64,000 nucleotides of DNA from Carnegiea gigantea (Eukaryota; Streptophyta; Magnoliopsida; Caryophyllales; Cactaceae): positions 2,690,191 to 2,754,190 of the forward strand of contig JAKOGI010000005.1 in NCBI GenBank assembly GCA_029747015.1, read 5' to 3'. The notes under the pieces are model-generated. The model was not told the DNA's origin. It saw only the letters and a program-made list of their open reading frames with translations, and did not search any database. The position numbers were made by a program, and so were the translations under genes. Position 1 is the stretch's first letter, and each line of letters opens with the position of its first letter. This document shows, in pieces, positions 12,226 through 22,797 of the stretch.

Positions 12226-14186
12226 TATATATGTTCTTGTTTGTACGCAGCAGAGCTGATACATGCATTTATGTATGTCTACATTTCCACTTTTTTGGAC
12301 AACTGAAGTGGTTCCACACACCCATACAAAAAACAAAAGCACACAACACGCAGAGTTTTAGTCTTTTAGAGTGAAGTGGACTAAAGCAAAACCAAACAGA
12401 AAGCCCTCTGTTTCTTTTATTGTGCCTGATACCTAAATTTCTACAACGTTTCTACTCTTTGACTTTCCGGAAACATTGTGTACACCCCCTCCCCCAACCA
12501 AAAAAGGGGGGAAAAAACCTTCCATTTGGTTGGGATATTGGTTCTCTTTGGTTTATCTATATACATATTTATATAGACGTGCATGCTTACACCCCATTGG
12601 GGAAAATGTCTTGTAGGGTCAATGCCAGTATATCTATTTCAAAGCAAGGGTATAGCTTCTTTATTTGGATATGCTAGTGATGTAGAATCAGCAGTAGGCA
12701 AAACATGGCAGAGAAGAGTGGGTGTGACTGATCCCTTTTGTCTTGTTTTTCCCCCTGTTTTTCTTTTCTTTGGGGGGGGGGGGGGGCGGGTTGGGGATGG
12801 CAAGGTTGACAGAGGTATGAATATCAGAATTGTAGGTGTTCCACTGAAAGTTACTTCTCTAACCTGTCATCTGAGAAAGCTCTTTGGCTTTTCGGCAGTG
12901 TACAAGAAACACCACCCCCCTTCTTTATCTGATGAAGTATGGCGATTGGAGAAGATTGGAAAAGATGGTGCATTCCACAAACGCTTGAGCAAAGCAGCAG
13001 TGAACACTGTCAAGGACTTTCTGACTCTGCTCCATGTGGATCCTGCACAGCTTAGGAGTGTAAGAATCTTAAACTGAATACAATTTTACATTGATGTCTA
13101 CTCTTTATTGCTACCATATGAAGCACATATGATATGAATGCCTTAGGGTGTTTAAATGTTGCATAACATAAATATCTGACATTCCCAACATGTGAAATTT
13201 GGGCACATTTTTCTTCTCCTTGTGTTGAGCTCACTTTTTCATTGAGAACTCCATTGCTGGTTGAAGACACAATGCTTTGTGCCTCCGTGTCTGCAGCAAG
13301 TTAGTTTAACTCATCATTGGTTTTGTGCATATTTCAGATCTTGGGTTCTGGCATGTCTGCGAAAATGTGGGAAGTCACTGTGGAACATGCTCGGACTTGT
13401 GTTGTTGGAGAAAGAGTCCACCTATATTATTCACCTACTTCTCAGCACAATGACGGTGTCGTGTTCAATGTGGTGGGACAAGTAAAGGGACTCTACTCCG
13501 AAAGCCACTATGTCCCTATTGATAAGATGTCTGAAAATGATAAGGCATGCTCTCCTCTAACCTTGATATCCTACTACATATTGTTTGCCAGTCTTTGTAG
13601 TTTTGAAAGTCATCCCTGTCATAACTATGTTCCGCCCTCTTTCCAGATCGATGCACAAGCAATGGTCATCGAAGCATTTGCACGCTGGGATGGAGTGACC
13701 TCATTCGACGATTTGAATTCCCTTGTCGGGATCTCTCCACACACAGCAAGTTCCTCTGGAACAGTAACCCCAGATGAAAGGAAGGCCTTGGCATCAAAGA
13801 AGGTCTACTCACTGGATTATGCTCAACCGCCGAGCATACCCATGCCATCTCCTGATATCCTTCCTTCTATGGATTCGTTGGGATGCATGAGTAGCAGCCC
13901 AGGAGATTTCTCTTTGCAGGCTATAGATACTTTAAACGTGAGATATGATCAGCCGCTGGATTCTCTGCTTTGCGAGCCTGACTACTTAATGCAAACTCTC
14001 TGTGATAATGAACATCTCAAGTTTTTGGATATCGATTATTCCTCTTTTCAGTCTGAAAACCGGAGCTCAGAATCTCAGCTCCCTTCTTCAAGTCAAGAAA
14101 TCAAACGACCAGCTTACAGAAGGTGGAGAGTACTATCGAGTGTGGTAAGGTGGTTAATGAGAAGAACAGGCAGCCAAGAGAGGTGA
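7860..14186 (+). CDS. CBP60: Calmodulin-binding protein 60 (CBP60 family)
   Basis: Plant CBP60 proteins are nuclear, calmodulin-responsive DNA-binding regulators of defence and salicylate signalling. I join seven exons: 7860-7963, 10202-10277, 11219-11271, 11388-11878, 12899-13059, 13338-13544 and 13647-14186. They give 543 residues with every phase matching. Family signatures in order: N-terminal MSQKRDPDE with a KRRR motif; [20 protein letters not shown] near residues 37-56; [18 protein letters not shown] opening the conserved domain; [18 protein letters not shown]; the junction-spanning HRGELYKKHHPP; and [21 protein letters not shown]-terminal basic segment ([18 protein letters not shown]) is the likely calmodulin-binding helix, so this resembles the CBP60a-f group rather than CBP60g/SARD1, whose binding site is N-terminal. 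Intron 6 appears to be GC-AG. Intron 1 (2.2 kb) carries a MITE, and intron 4 a long GT/TA microsatellite. The start ATG is the first in the family-conserved MSQKR context. Confidence 0.93.
8194..8290 (+). repeat. About 40-bp tandem repeat, 2.4 copies
   Basis: Units beginning CTCGATGA(G/C)CTAGTC start at 8194, 8234 and 8275. They are separated by T-rich spacers and lie inside CBP60 intron 1. A (TC)n tract follows at about 8427-8450. Confidence 0.85.
8514..9272. mobile_element. MITE (PIF/Harbinger-like) with decamer arrays, in CBP60 intron 1
   Basis: The 759-bp element starts GGCCCTGTTCTATTT and ends AAATAGAACAGGGCC. These imperfect terminal inverted repeats run about 25 bp. It is flanked by TAA at 8511-8513 and 9273-9275, the 3-bp duplication typical of PIF/Harbinger. 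Nine 10-bp units of the form NTGTAAGRAG fill 8551-8640. Five to six more, in the same orientation, fill about 9174-9233. The middle is AT-rich with no coding capacity. The superfamily assignment is inferred from the TSD and termini. Confidence 0.85.
12061..12232. repeat. Compound (GT)n(TA)n(TATG)n microsatellite
   Basis: Alternating purine-pyrimidine DNA of about 170 bp in CBP60 intron 4. It opens with GT units, then TA, TATG/TACA and TA again. Open frames here in several phases are repeat artefacts. Confidence 0.95.
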
Positions 14187-14241
14187 AGACACTCTTGTAA
14201 ATTTTAGACGCTTGGTTCATGTTGCATATGGCCTGTCTTAT

Positions 14242-14273
<32 letters not shown>

Positions 14274-15120
14274 TTTTTTTTGGGGGGGGGGGGGGTAATT
14301 TTGGTGGTATAGGTAATACTGTAAATGCTCGAGGCAGAGGAGTTGTATTTTAACAGTAAGTGATGTAAATGTTTTAAGTAGCAATCAGAAGCATGAAAAT
14401 GAAGCCAGAATGTGCTGATGTGCTGAGGCTTTTGTAAACATTTTTTGGCATAAAAATCCTCTTTAGAAACATATGCTGTAAATTGGGTGCAAGTTCTGTT
14501 GTCAGTGCATGAGTGGCCCTCTGCAAGTCATGCCCCTGTGCATCTACTCATTGAGGATATAAGCTATATACGTAGGGTAGTGTAGTTAATACAATGAAAT
14601 CGCATAAAAGGAAGAACCAGATGTATAAGATAAGTGATTTATATTCACCTATTTGAATAAACTATATTATTCAATGTGCAATAATTGAAAGGCGCAATAT
14701 TCATGTGCATAAAAATGACGATCCAAGTGCCCAACAAAATAGATTTATTTCACAGAAGAATTTCCATTATTTTTTCTGTTTTCTTTTTGTTTAATATCTT
14801 TTACCTTCATTTGGTATTTTCTTTTTAAAAAATATTTTGACTACAACAAAGGCCATAATTAATTGGGCTTATTATCCAAGAAATAGTCTAAATTTAGATT
14901 ATTTATGAGTGTCAGACTTTGTTTTGGTGTAAAGTGAGTTGTAAGGGTTTGTGTGTGTGGAATTACCAAATTTTTGGGTAACAACTTTCAGAAATTTCAT
15001 TAGTTGAGCTAATTAACAGTACATTAGTGCCAAATAATGGCTCCCCCCCCCCCCCCCCAAACAGAACCTCACTTTTCTCTCAACTGCGATCTAATCAACA
15101 GGTTAACAAATTCGAAACTT

Positions 15121-15157
<37 letters not shown>

Positions 15158-18100
15158 TTTGCATTGATTGCGTATCAATGTGTGCAATTCTTTTGTAGGC
15201 AATCGTTTAGTGAATGTTAACTTGGTTACTACTGTCTGATATATTGTAGGCTGGTACAGGTTGAAATTGAAAGCGAACATTAAGAACATGAGTGGTAAAA
15301 ATTGGTGTATTCGAACTCATAGTGGAGTTGAAGCTACTAATTCCTTGCCTTGTTAGATGAAAGGGTTCTGTTGTGCTGTATTCAATGAGCTTTGGCTTGG
15401 GTGGCATGAGTGCCTCCCTTCAAAAGGGTCACTTGGGTTCGAATCTGATGGAAGCATTCTTCCCTTCTGAAGGGGAATGCATGATATACAACGGGCATAG
15501 ACCTTCATTGTGCTTGGGACTGAGTCGCTTCAAGTCTTATAAAAAGGGTGTGAAGAGAATCAAAAGAACTACTGATGTTCTCACTATTGTTGTAGTAGCC
15601 GGTATGCTTCTTTCCTACCAACGAGTCCAGATATGTTTCTTTCCTTTGTTCGTTAAGTGGCATGGGATTGAGGTTGGTTAAGTAGCATTGTCTTATGCAC
15701 AATCGCAGACAATTTTGTTTGTTTCTGTGATGTAGCTTTCAGATAATGTGAACAATGTAGGACAGGAGTTATCAGAAGTGCTTTTATCTTGTCTGGAGTC
15801 TTACACTCTTATAATCTCCCTTTCTAAAATCTCTTACACTGTCTCAAAACGCGGGGTGCTGCCATGATGAGATCTATGTCAGGGCAACAATGTGCGAGGA
15901 AGCTAGGAAACAGGAGGCTAAGTCTTCTAACTAAACTGCACAATCGAGCAGGAGTTTCTGTTTATCTTTGCTGACAATGCATGGTTGATGCCTAATTGTT
16001 GAATGAACAGGTTGATCATGTCACCTTTCCTTAATAGCATTCAGAATTTATCTTGATTTCGTATTACCCTATTAAAGTTACCGTGCCTTCAACCTCAGCT
16101 ATCATGAACACGCTTCTTCAAAGAATTTGATATGATGATTGCTGCCATTTTTTAGCAATGAATTCTCATCTTTATGTGCACTTCTCTGCTAAAATTTTTG
16201 CAGACAATATGTCATTGCTTGTTCTTCCTGGAGTACCACCGACGTGCCATTTGATTGGCCATGTATCGTTGTCTTGACTGGTTGATTTCCTTGCTTGTTT
16301 GCATGGTTTGTCTCCCTCAAGGGGTTCGTACTAGGCATATAGGCTAACACTGATGTAATTTCGTACGTATGAAGGGCCTAATAAAGTCGATTTAGGCCTA
16401 ATGGTTAAAATGGAAACCCTAATTTATTTGGTTTCAAGTTTCCTATAGTATTAAAACTTAGATGGGTCTATCAAAGTTGGAATTTAATGTGCCCCAGTTA
16501 CAGGGTTTTATCCCTGCTGGTCTTGGCTCGGTGGAATCTCACTTAGGAATAAGGTTAGAGGGCCACAGGAGCCGCCAGCGTTGGATTTTTTTTCTTTGTT
16601 TTTTTTTGGCTGATCATAATCCCTAAATTGTCCAAGCAAATGCTTTCTTTGCTCAGTGCTTAGCCAATTTTCAAGCGTAATCGCACTTTGTGGGGCTAAG
16701 TGACATCATTAAGCCGTACTTAAATTAAGCAACTCTTTGACGTGCCCTGGATTCATCCGCAAGATTTGTTTTTTTCTTTTTTTTTTTTTAAATAAAGATG
16801 CTTTTCTCTATTCCGTTCACAATATGGCTTCTTCACTTTAATTAATATTCAAGTGGACAAACCATTTCAAAATTTATTATGTTCAAAAGCATCATTATGT
16901 CTTATTATGCTGAGTTATTTGGAGCCCATAACCTAGCCACCCCCTCAATTCTTCTAAAGAATATGTCTTAACATTAAGTTCAAATGATATGATTAGTTAC
17001 AACTTCGCATTGATATAACTTTGTTCACTTCGTGATAGAAATTGGTATCTACAGAAATTGGTAAATATATTTATCTATAAATATGAGTATTCTAATATTA
17101 ATATATGGTCTTTCGCAAAGAAGTGATTTCGATAATATAAATAGTATCATTACATCTCTTACCTGTTCTACAATCATAGTTTATTGTTTGCAGATGTTGA
17201 TATTACTTAACCTAATTGACATCTACAGGACTACACGTTCAACTTCGACGTTAAAGAAGAAAAATAAATGGGAGGCTAATAACTATAACCCTCCCTAGTG
17301 GGCAATGAAAAATGAAAAAAAAAAAAAAAACAAAATTAAAGAAGGGAGAAAAGGATAAGAGAAAGTAGGGTAGGGTAGGGTCATGGTGCAATTTAAATTT
17401 GAAACTTTGAAAGGAGGAAAGTGAGGATTGAAAATTGATGGAAGCTGAGTTGTATGAATTGAAACCCAAGCACTCTTACATTCTTAGTCTTATCTGTCTT
17501 TATGTTAATGACAATGACTAAATATTCAAAAATCTCAGACGATGATCAGGCCACAAATTCAAATATTTATTCATTGTGAACTGACTGAGTCAATCACTTA
17601 AAACTATAGAATTTCATTATTGGGGCATACAAAAATTTGCCTATAATCAGATGCTTAAAACATCAACCTCAAGCACGTCATTTCAATCTCTAGTTATTGG
17701 TCCGTAAATTAAAATATATTAAGCAAATAAGTTGTTTAATTTGTGTTTTAAGTTATATAATGGGTAAAGTTTAATAAACTAATATGTGCCTGAATTATGT
17801 TAAAGTTGGCTCGTTCGATAGAGACATAGGTTTTAATTCATATTGATAGCGATTGATCAGTGAGGATAATTTGCATTTTTTGTGCAATTTGGTTGGAATT
17901 GATGTAAATTAAGTTCAAATTGAATTAAAAATGTCTTTAATGTGATTGAATATTATCGATTGAATAATAAGATATGATTTATTATTTCAATGCCTTACAT
18001 ATGAGAATTCAATGTAGTTATTGGTCACTTCAATTAATAGCTTCTTTATATTACATTGGCATCTCATTGTCGGCATCTTATGAGAGTATTTCACTAGAAG

Positions 18101-18919
18101 ATTAAAAAAAATTACAAAAAAATGACCACATTAAAAAATAGCAGGTACGAGTTGGGAGCACTAGAGACGTAAGGAATACCAGCTGAGCAGGGCCTTGAAA
18201 ACCGTGGGTGTGCTCTGTGCTGTAATCTAGAATGTTTGGTCTGGTTCACTAAAATTCATGTGTTTTGCCTTTTTGCTGTAATATTTTTTGCAGTAAAATG
18301 CCGAAAAATAGAACGTCATAAATAATGATTTTTTTCCCAACCTGTGCTTTGATTTTGTTTTTTAACTTGAATTGTACGAACTGATGTAAAATATTCCTCT
18401 AAATTTCTTCTGTTCTGTTTCTATGAAATAATAAATAGTTTACTGGTTTTAAATTTATGATCAATTAGAACAAATTTATCTGTAATTTTATAATTTAGAA
18501 GTAAATCAGGCTCTCATATTGATATACCCACCTAATGATGGAATTTTTGAGATATTAATTTGGACTAATTTGTTTTGGATCAGCGTTACCGAAATGCCCA
18601 ACAGAGCTGTTGAGGACAATATTGAGGGGGCCATGATGTTCAGTTTGAGGGGGTCGAGTTTTTGTTTAAAAGGCCAAGACAAACCCTGAGCTTTAGCTCT
18701 CTCTCCTGTTCCCTTATCTTTCTCAAATTCAGAAATTTGTCTTAGGCTAACAATTATTATTAGCAGAGGGGTAAAGTTCGGATAGAAAAGAAGAAAGAAA
18801 TTGAGAGGAGGGGGGAAAAATTTCGGCAGAAAACAGAGAGAGGTTGTGGGGTTTTTGTAATCATCTCTGACAATTTTGGGTTTTTGAGGTCTGATTGAAG
18901 AAGGGTTTTAGAAGAAGAT
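14187..18919. other. Intergenic between CBP60 and LIM genes
   Basis: The CBP60 3' UTR lies at the left. Simple repeats include (GT)n at about 14242-14268 followed by T9G14 at 14273-14295, C16 at 15043-15058 and (CT)n at 15126-15154. A tRNA-like SINE candidate lies near 15385. No gene is recognised between 15.6 and 18.65 kb. The last about 250 bp, with a CT-rich stretch near 18700, is the probable promoter and leader of the LIM gene. Confidence 0.5.
15385..15540 (+). mobile_element. Possible tRNA-derived SINE relic
   Basis: An A-box-like TGGCTTGGGTGG at 15393-15404 and a B-box-like GGTTCGAATCT at 15436-15446 are spaced as in RNA polymerase III promoters. The sequence does not fold as an obvious intact tRNA. 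I could not define a tail or target duplication, so the ends are approximate. Confidence 0.4.
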
Positions 18920-19055
18920 ATGGCAAGTTTTGGAGGAACAACCCAGAAATGTAAAGCCTGTGATAAGACTGTATATTTGGTTGATCAGCTCACTGCTGAT
19001 GGCAAAGTCTATCACAAAGCTTGCTTCAGATGTCATCACTGCAAGGGCACCCTTA

Positions 19056-19113
<58 letters not shown>

Positions 19114-21761
19114 TCATCATGATGTTGACTTTGATGTTGTTTGTATGTCTATGATTTGAATTTTCATAAGTCTCAGGTTTTTATGTGATGGGTTTCTGGG
19201 AATTTGTCTTGATGTTAATCTTTTAACCATGATTTTGATGATGTTTATGTTTATTCACATAATCAAGATTCAATATTGCTTTTTTTTTTTTGGCGGGGTG
19301 AATTGAATGTCTATTTATTGAAGAATACTTTTCTTTTAAATCTGGCTTTGATGTAATCTGAATTCCTGGTTTGATTGAATCTATTTTCTCTCACCAAAGA
19401 TGTTATGTTTGGGGAAGAGAAGGGTGGCTCCATCAGAAATCACTGATTAGCTGATCATCAGGAAGTTCAGCTTTTGCTGCAATCAGAGATTCAGAGAACA
19501 CAAGCAGGACAATCAATAGATTTTTCCAGCTCTGAAAAAAGTTTTCATTTAACTTCTTATGTTTCTGGAGGCATCTTGACAGTTATATTTGTCATAGTTT
19601 CATAAGCTCACTAGTTTTTTCCCCTAAATTTTCTGAATTAGATACTGTTCTTAATGCTTATTGAATTATTTCTATTTGTTAGACGGGGAACAAAAAAGAA
19701 GAAGTTGGGAACCAGTTAAAAAGCTCGAACTGGGGACTCTTGCAAATAAGTGATTGAGTCATTACTCTTTAAGTAATAGTCATAAAATTTGATACAGTCT
19801 GTCATCTAATTGAAGTCACAACACTTAGCTCATTGCGATCATGCCAAAGTGGTAACCATTTTACGGAGTTCCATATGATTTTACTCTCATTGGCATGTCC
19901 AAGTATTGTGTCATATAGCCAGGCATGCAATAGTTCGAAGGCGGGTACTTTGCGATGGAATGAATGAAGAGACAAAGTAAGGTTGGCAAAAGCTTAAATG
20001 CGGATATGACTTGAGTGTACCAATCACAATTCGTTCAAACAATATTCAAAGCCTGGTTATCACGAATTCAACAAATCAATCTGAGTTAAAACTGGATCTA
20101 ATTGCACTTGGACAATGGACAATGGGAAGTTCATATGTCTGAACTTAGAATTCACACTAAACTTATCACCAAGCTTGGGTCTTTGAGTCAAGCAAATGCG
20201 GTAATCGAGTTAGACAAGATTTGCTTGCACTATCCAAGCAAGACATTGTGATGATGAATTACTAGGAAGAATTATATAGTTTCATAAGATGCATTTTATG
20301 TAAACATTAATGTACTGCAGATGTGTGAAGTTTATAACACTCGGTAACTGGTCTTGATTTAATGCATCCAGTATTGGACAACATTGCTAGGTGTTTCAGG
20401 AAACTGACGTGATCTGGTTTTTGGATGTCTGATGCCGTAGTTCTGGGTCTTCCTCCCATCAGAGTACCCTTCTTTTCTGTTAAACCATAATTCTTTTTTC
20501 TTGTCCGATGCAGCTTCACAATTACAACTCATTCGAAGGTGTCTTGTACTGCAAGCCTCACTTTAATCAGCTGTTCAAGATGACTGGTAGTTTGGAGAAA
20601 AGTTTTGAAGGTGAGGTTCTCTTAATTTACAGGCTCTTCCCGTCGTTACAATCACACTCTCCCCGATTTCTTGTTTACGATGTGATTTTGCATTGACCCC
20701 TTCATCTCGTCTTTTCATGTAGCTGCTCCAAGAACCGTTAGGGAAAGATCTTCTGACCTGGTAAGTTGATTCAATCAATTTGGCCGTGTTTCATGTATGA
20801 TCATATCTTTGGTTCTCTGACTGATGCTGTGTAACAAATAAACATAAACCTGGAAAAACTGATCATTATCCTCTGGCCCAACCCAAATATCCAAAACTAG
20901 ACCCACTGAACTCAGACCCTTAATAAGGTAACTTGTTATGACTCATGCAATTCAAGTGGACCTGAAACTTTGCTGACCAATATTCACCATATTTTGTTCA
21001 CAAGTGTACTGAATAAACCAATAACATGACTTGAAAGGAGATGACCTTAACTGAGCCAATGAACCAAAGCTTACTCAAGTACTTTATCAATCTACTTTGA
21101 CCTGACTGACCTGAAATTTACCCAATCAAATGACCAATTTTCAGATGATAGCATACAAGAACATTGTTCTTCTTGAACACCGCCCCCCCCCCCCCCCCCG
21201 GGGCTTTAATTTCTCTAATCACAGTAGACAAGAACTAAACTGAATGGTGAACAACAGGGCCAAACCTGCAGCAAAGTGTCCAGCATGTTTGGTGGAACTC
21301 AAGAGAAGTGCGTTGCCTGCAAGAAAACTGTTTATCCAATTGAAAAGGTGAAATTTTGGGTGCAACAATAGCACATTTCTTTTTCATCTTCATCAGTCCC
21401 TAAGGCTTGAAAACTGACCTCGTTTCTCAACAATTTGATACCCCCCCTTCCCTTTTTTTTTTCTCTTCAGGTGGCAGTGGATGGCAACTCGTACCATAAA
21501 GCGTGCTTCAGATGCTGTCATGGAGGGTGCGTGATTAGCCCATCAAACTACGTGGCTCACGAGCACCGCCTCTACTGTCGTCACCACCATTCTCAGCTGT
21601 TCAAGCAGAAGGGCAATTTCAGTCAATTGGCAAGTCAACAACAGGAACATTCTAATGGAGCCGCTAATGTTGTACCCAATGGGGCCACTAATGGTGTTGA
21701 CAATGGAGCTACCAATGGAGTTGCCAATGGGGGGATTGAGAACACTGAAGTCTCAGCCTAA
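18920..21761 (+). CDS. Two-LIM-domain protein (plant WLIM/PLIM type, closest to WLIM1)
   Basis: Plant two-LIM proteins bind and bundle actin filaments and can also enter the nucleus. Five exons (18920-19057, 20514-20610, 20723-20760, 21258-21347, 21471-21761) join to 217 residues. LIM1 ligands are C11, C14, H32, C35, C38, C41, C59 and H62. LIM2 ligands are C109, C112, H130, C133, C136, C141, C157 and H160. The spacings are exactly those of plant LIM domains. The linker contains APRTVRERSSDL. After LIM2 the tail is NG-rich (NGA.. units, about residues 186-210), unlike the longer acidic tails of some pollen LIMs. The ATG at 18920 is followed by the conserved GTTQKCKAC. The first intron's donor runs straight into a CT microsatellite. 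The WLIM1 assignment rests on remembered similarity; pollen-type SF3-like proteins are the alternative. Confidence 0.93.
19059..19111. repeat. (CT)n microsatellite at the LIM intron 1 donor
   Basis: Exon 1 ends AAG at 19057, and the intron begins GTCTCTCT, continuing as an uninterrupted CT tract to about 19111. Confidence 0.95.
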
Positions 21762-22797
21762 GAGCGATCGATGCTTGTCTTATAGTGTACTGAAATGTAA
21801 TCTATTGCTTCAGAGCTGAAGAAGCTGTTGCTCCTACGAAGAGTGGAATGAGACTTCTTAAGTGTACCGAGAAAGAAGAGTCAAGTCATTTCTTTGGCTT
21901 ACTCTCTTCTCTTCCTGGCTGAATTGTGAACAGTTCGAAAGATCTATTTGTTTGTTTTGGAGGCTTGAGTATAATTGCTTTCTCTTGGATGCTACAACAG
22001 TGTGTTTCCTTTGCTGTCTGACGTATGCCAAGAAAGTACTATGGCATTTTCTTCAGAAGAACTCATCTTTTGCTACTAGAATGCATCTGACACTCAATAA
22101 TGCCAGATTCAAGCAGCTGCTCATTGGCGGGAAAGTATTCAATTGATAATGTTTTATTGCTGAAAAACTGATGTTTCTTACAAGAATAGCTGCTGTAACT
22201 TACAGCATTTAGATAGAAAGGAAGAGGAAATTGTTTTCATTTATTTTTTTTTTTACCAGAGTCCAGGAAAATGCGAATGTCATAGTTATGAACTGAAACA
22301 GGAGGTAACAATGCATCCAAGAAGTCTTGGACAGATGTGCTGTAAATATTTGTGGTTTTGTCTTATTTCTTTGGGCATGTCCAAAGTAATTTGTAAGTAA
22401 AAAATTTTGGTGGGAATGAAATGGCCGTTACTATTTTCACCCCAAAAAAAAACATTTTATTGGCTGCAATATTTAGAATTTATGGGGCGGCTAATTTATA
22501 TGACGTTCTCAAACTAACTATTACCAGAACAATTGAATTCTCACCAAATCCCTAAGGTGTAAAAGTGGCAGTCTGAGTGTGTGTGCGCATATACCTCTTT
22601 TACACCCAAGAAACCAAAAAAAAAAAAAAATGTTTTTCTGGCTAAAGATGGGCCGGCCCAGCCCAATCATAGCCCATCAAAAGATATCATCAGTTCCCCA
22701 TCGTCTCTTGATTAACTAACTTTGCCATCTGCCGCCAAAACTCAAATGTAAAATTATGTAATGCAATGCCTTCATTTTTAACCCCAGAAACTCCCAA
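21762..22797. other. LIM 3' region and PPR upstream region
   Basis: No further gene is seen in about 1 kb between the LIM stop codon and the PPR start. The segment should contain the LIM 3' UTR and the PPR promoter and leader. A T-run lies near 22243-22253 and A-runs near 22617-22630. Confidence 0.5.

Noticed and set aside
12033..12374. Several overlapping open frames of Tyr/Ile/His repeats
   Set aside because: They are translations of the GT/TA microsatellite in both strands within CBP60 intron 4.
15393..15446. Functional tRNA gene
   Set aside because: A- and B-box-like motifs are present, but there is no matching acceptor or anticodon stem by eye; a SINE relic is more likely.
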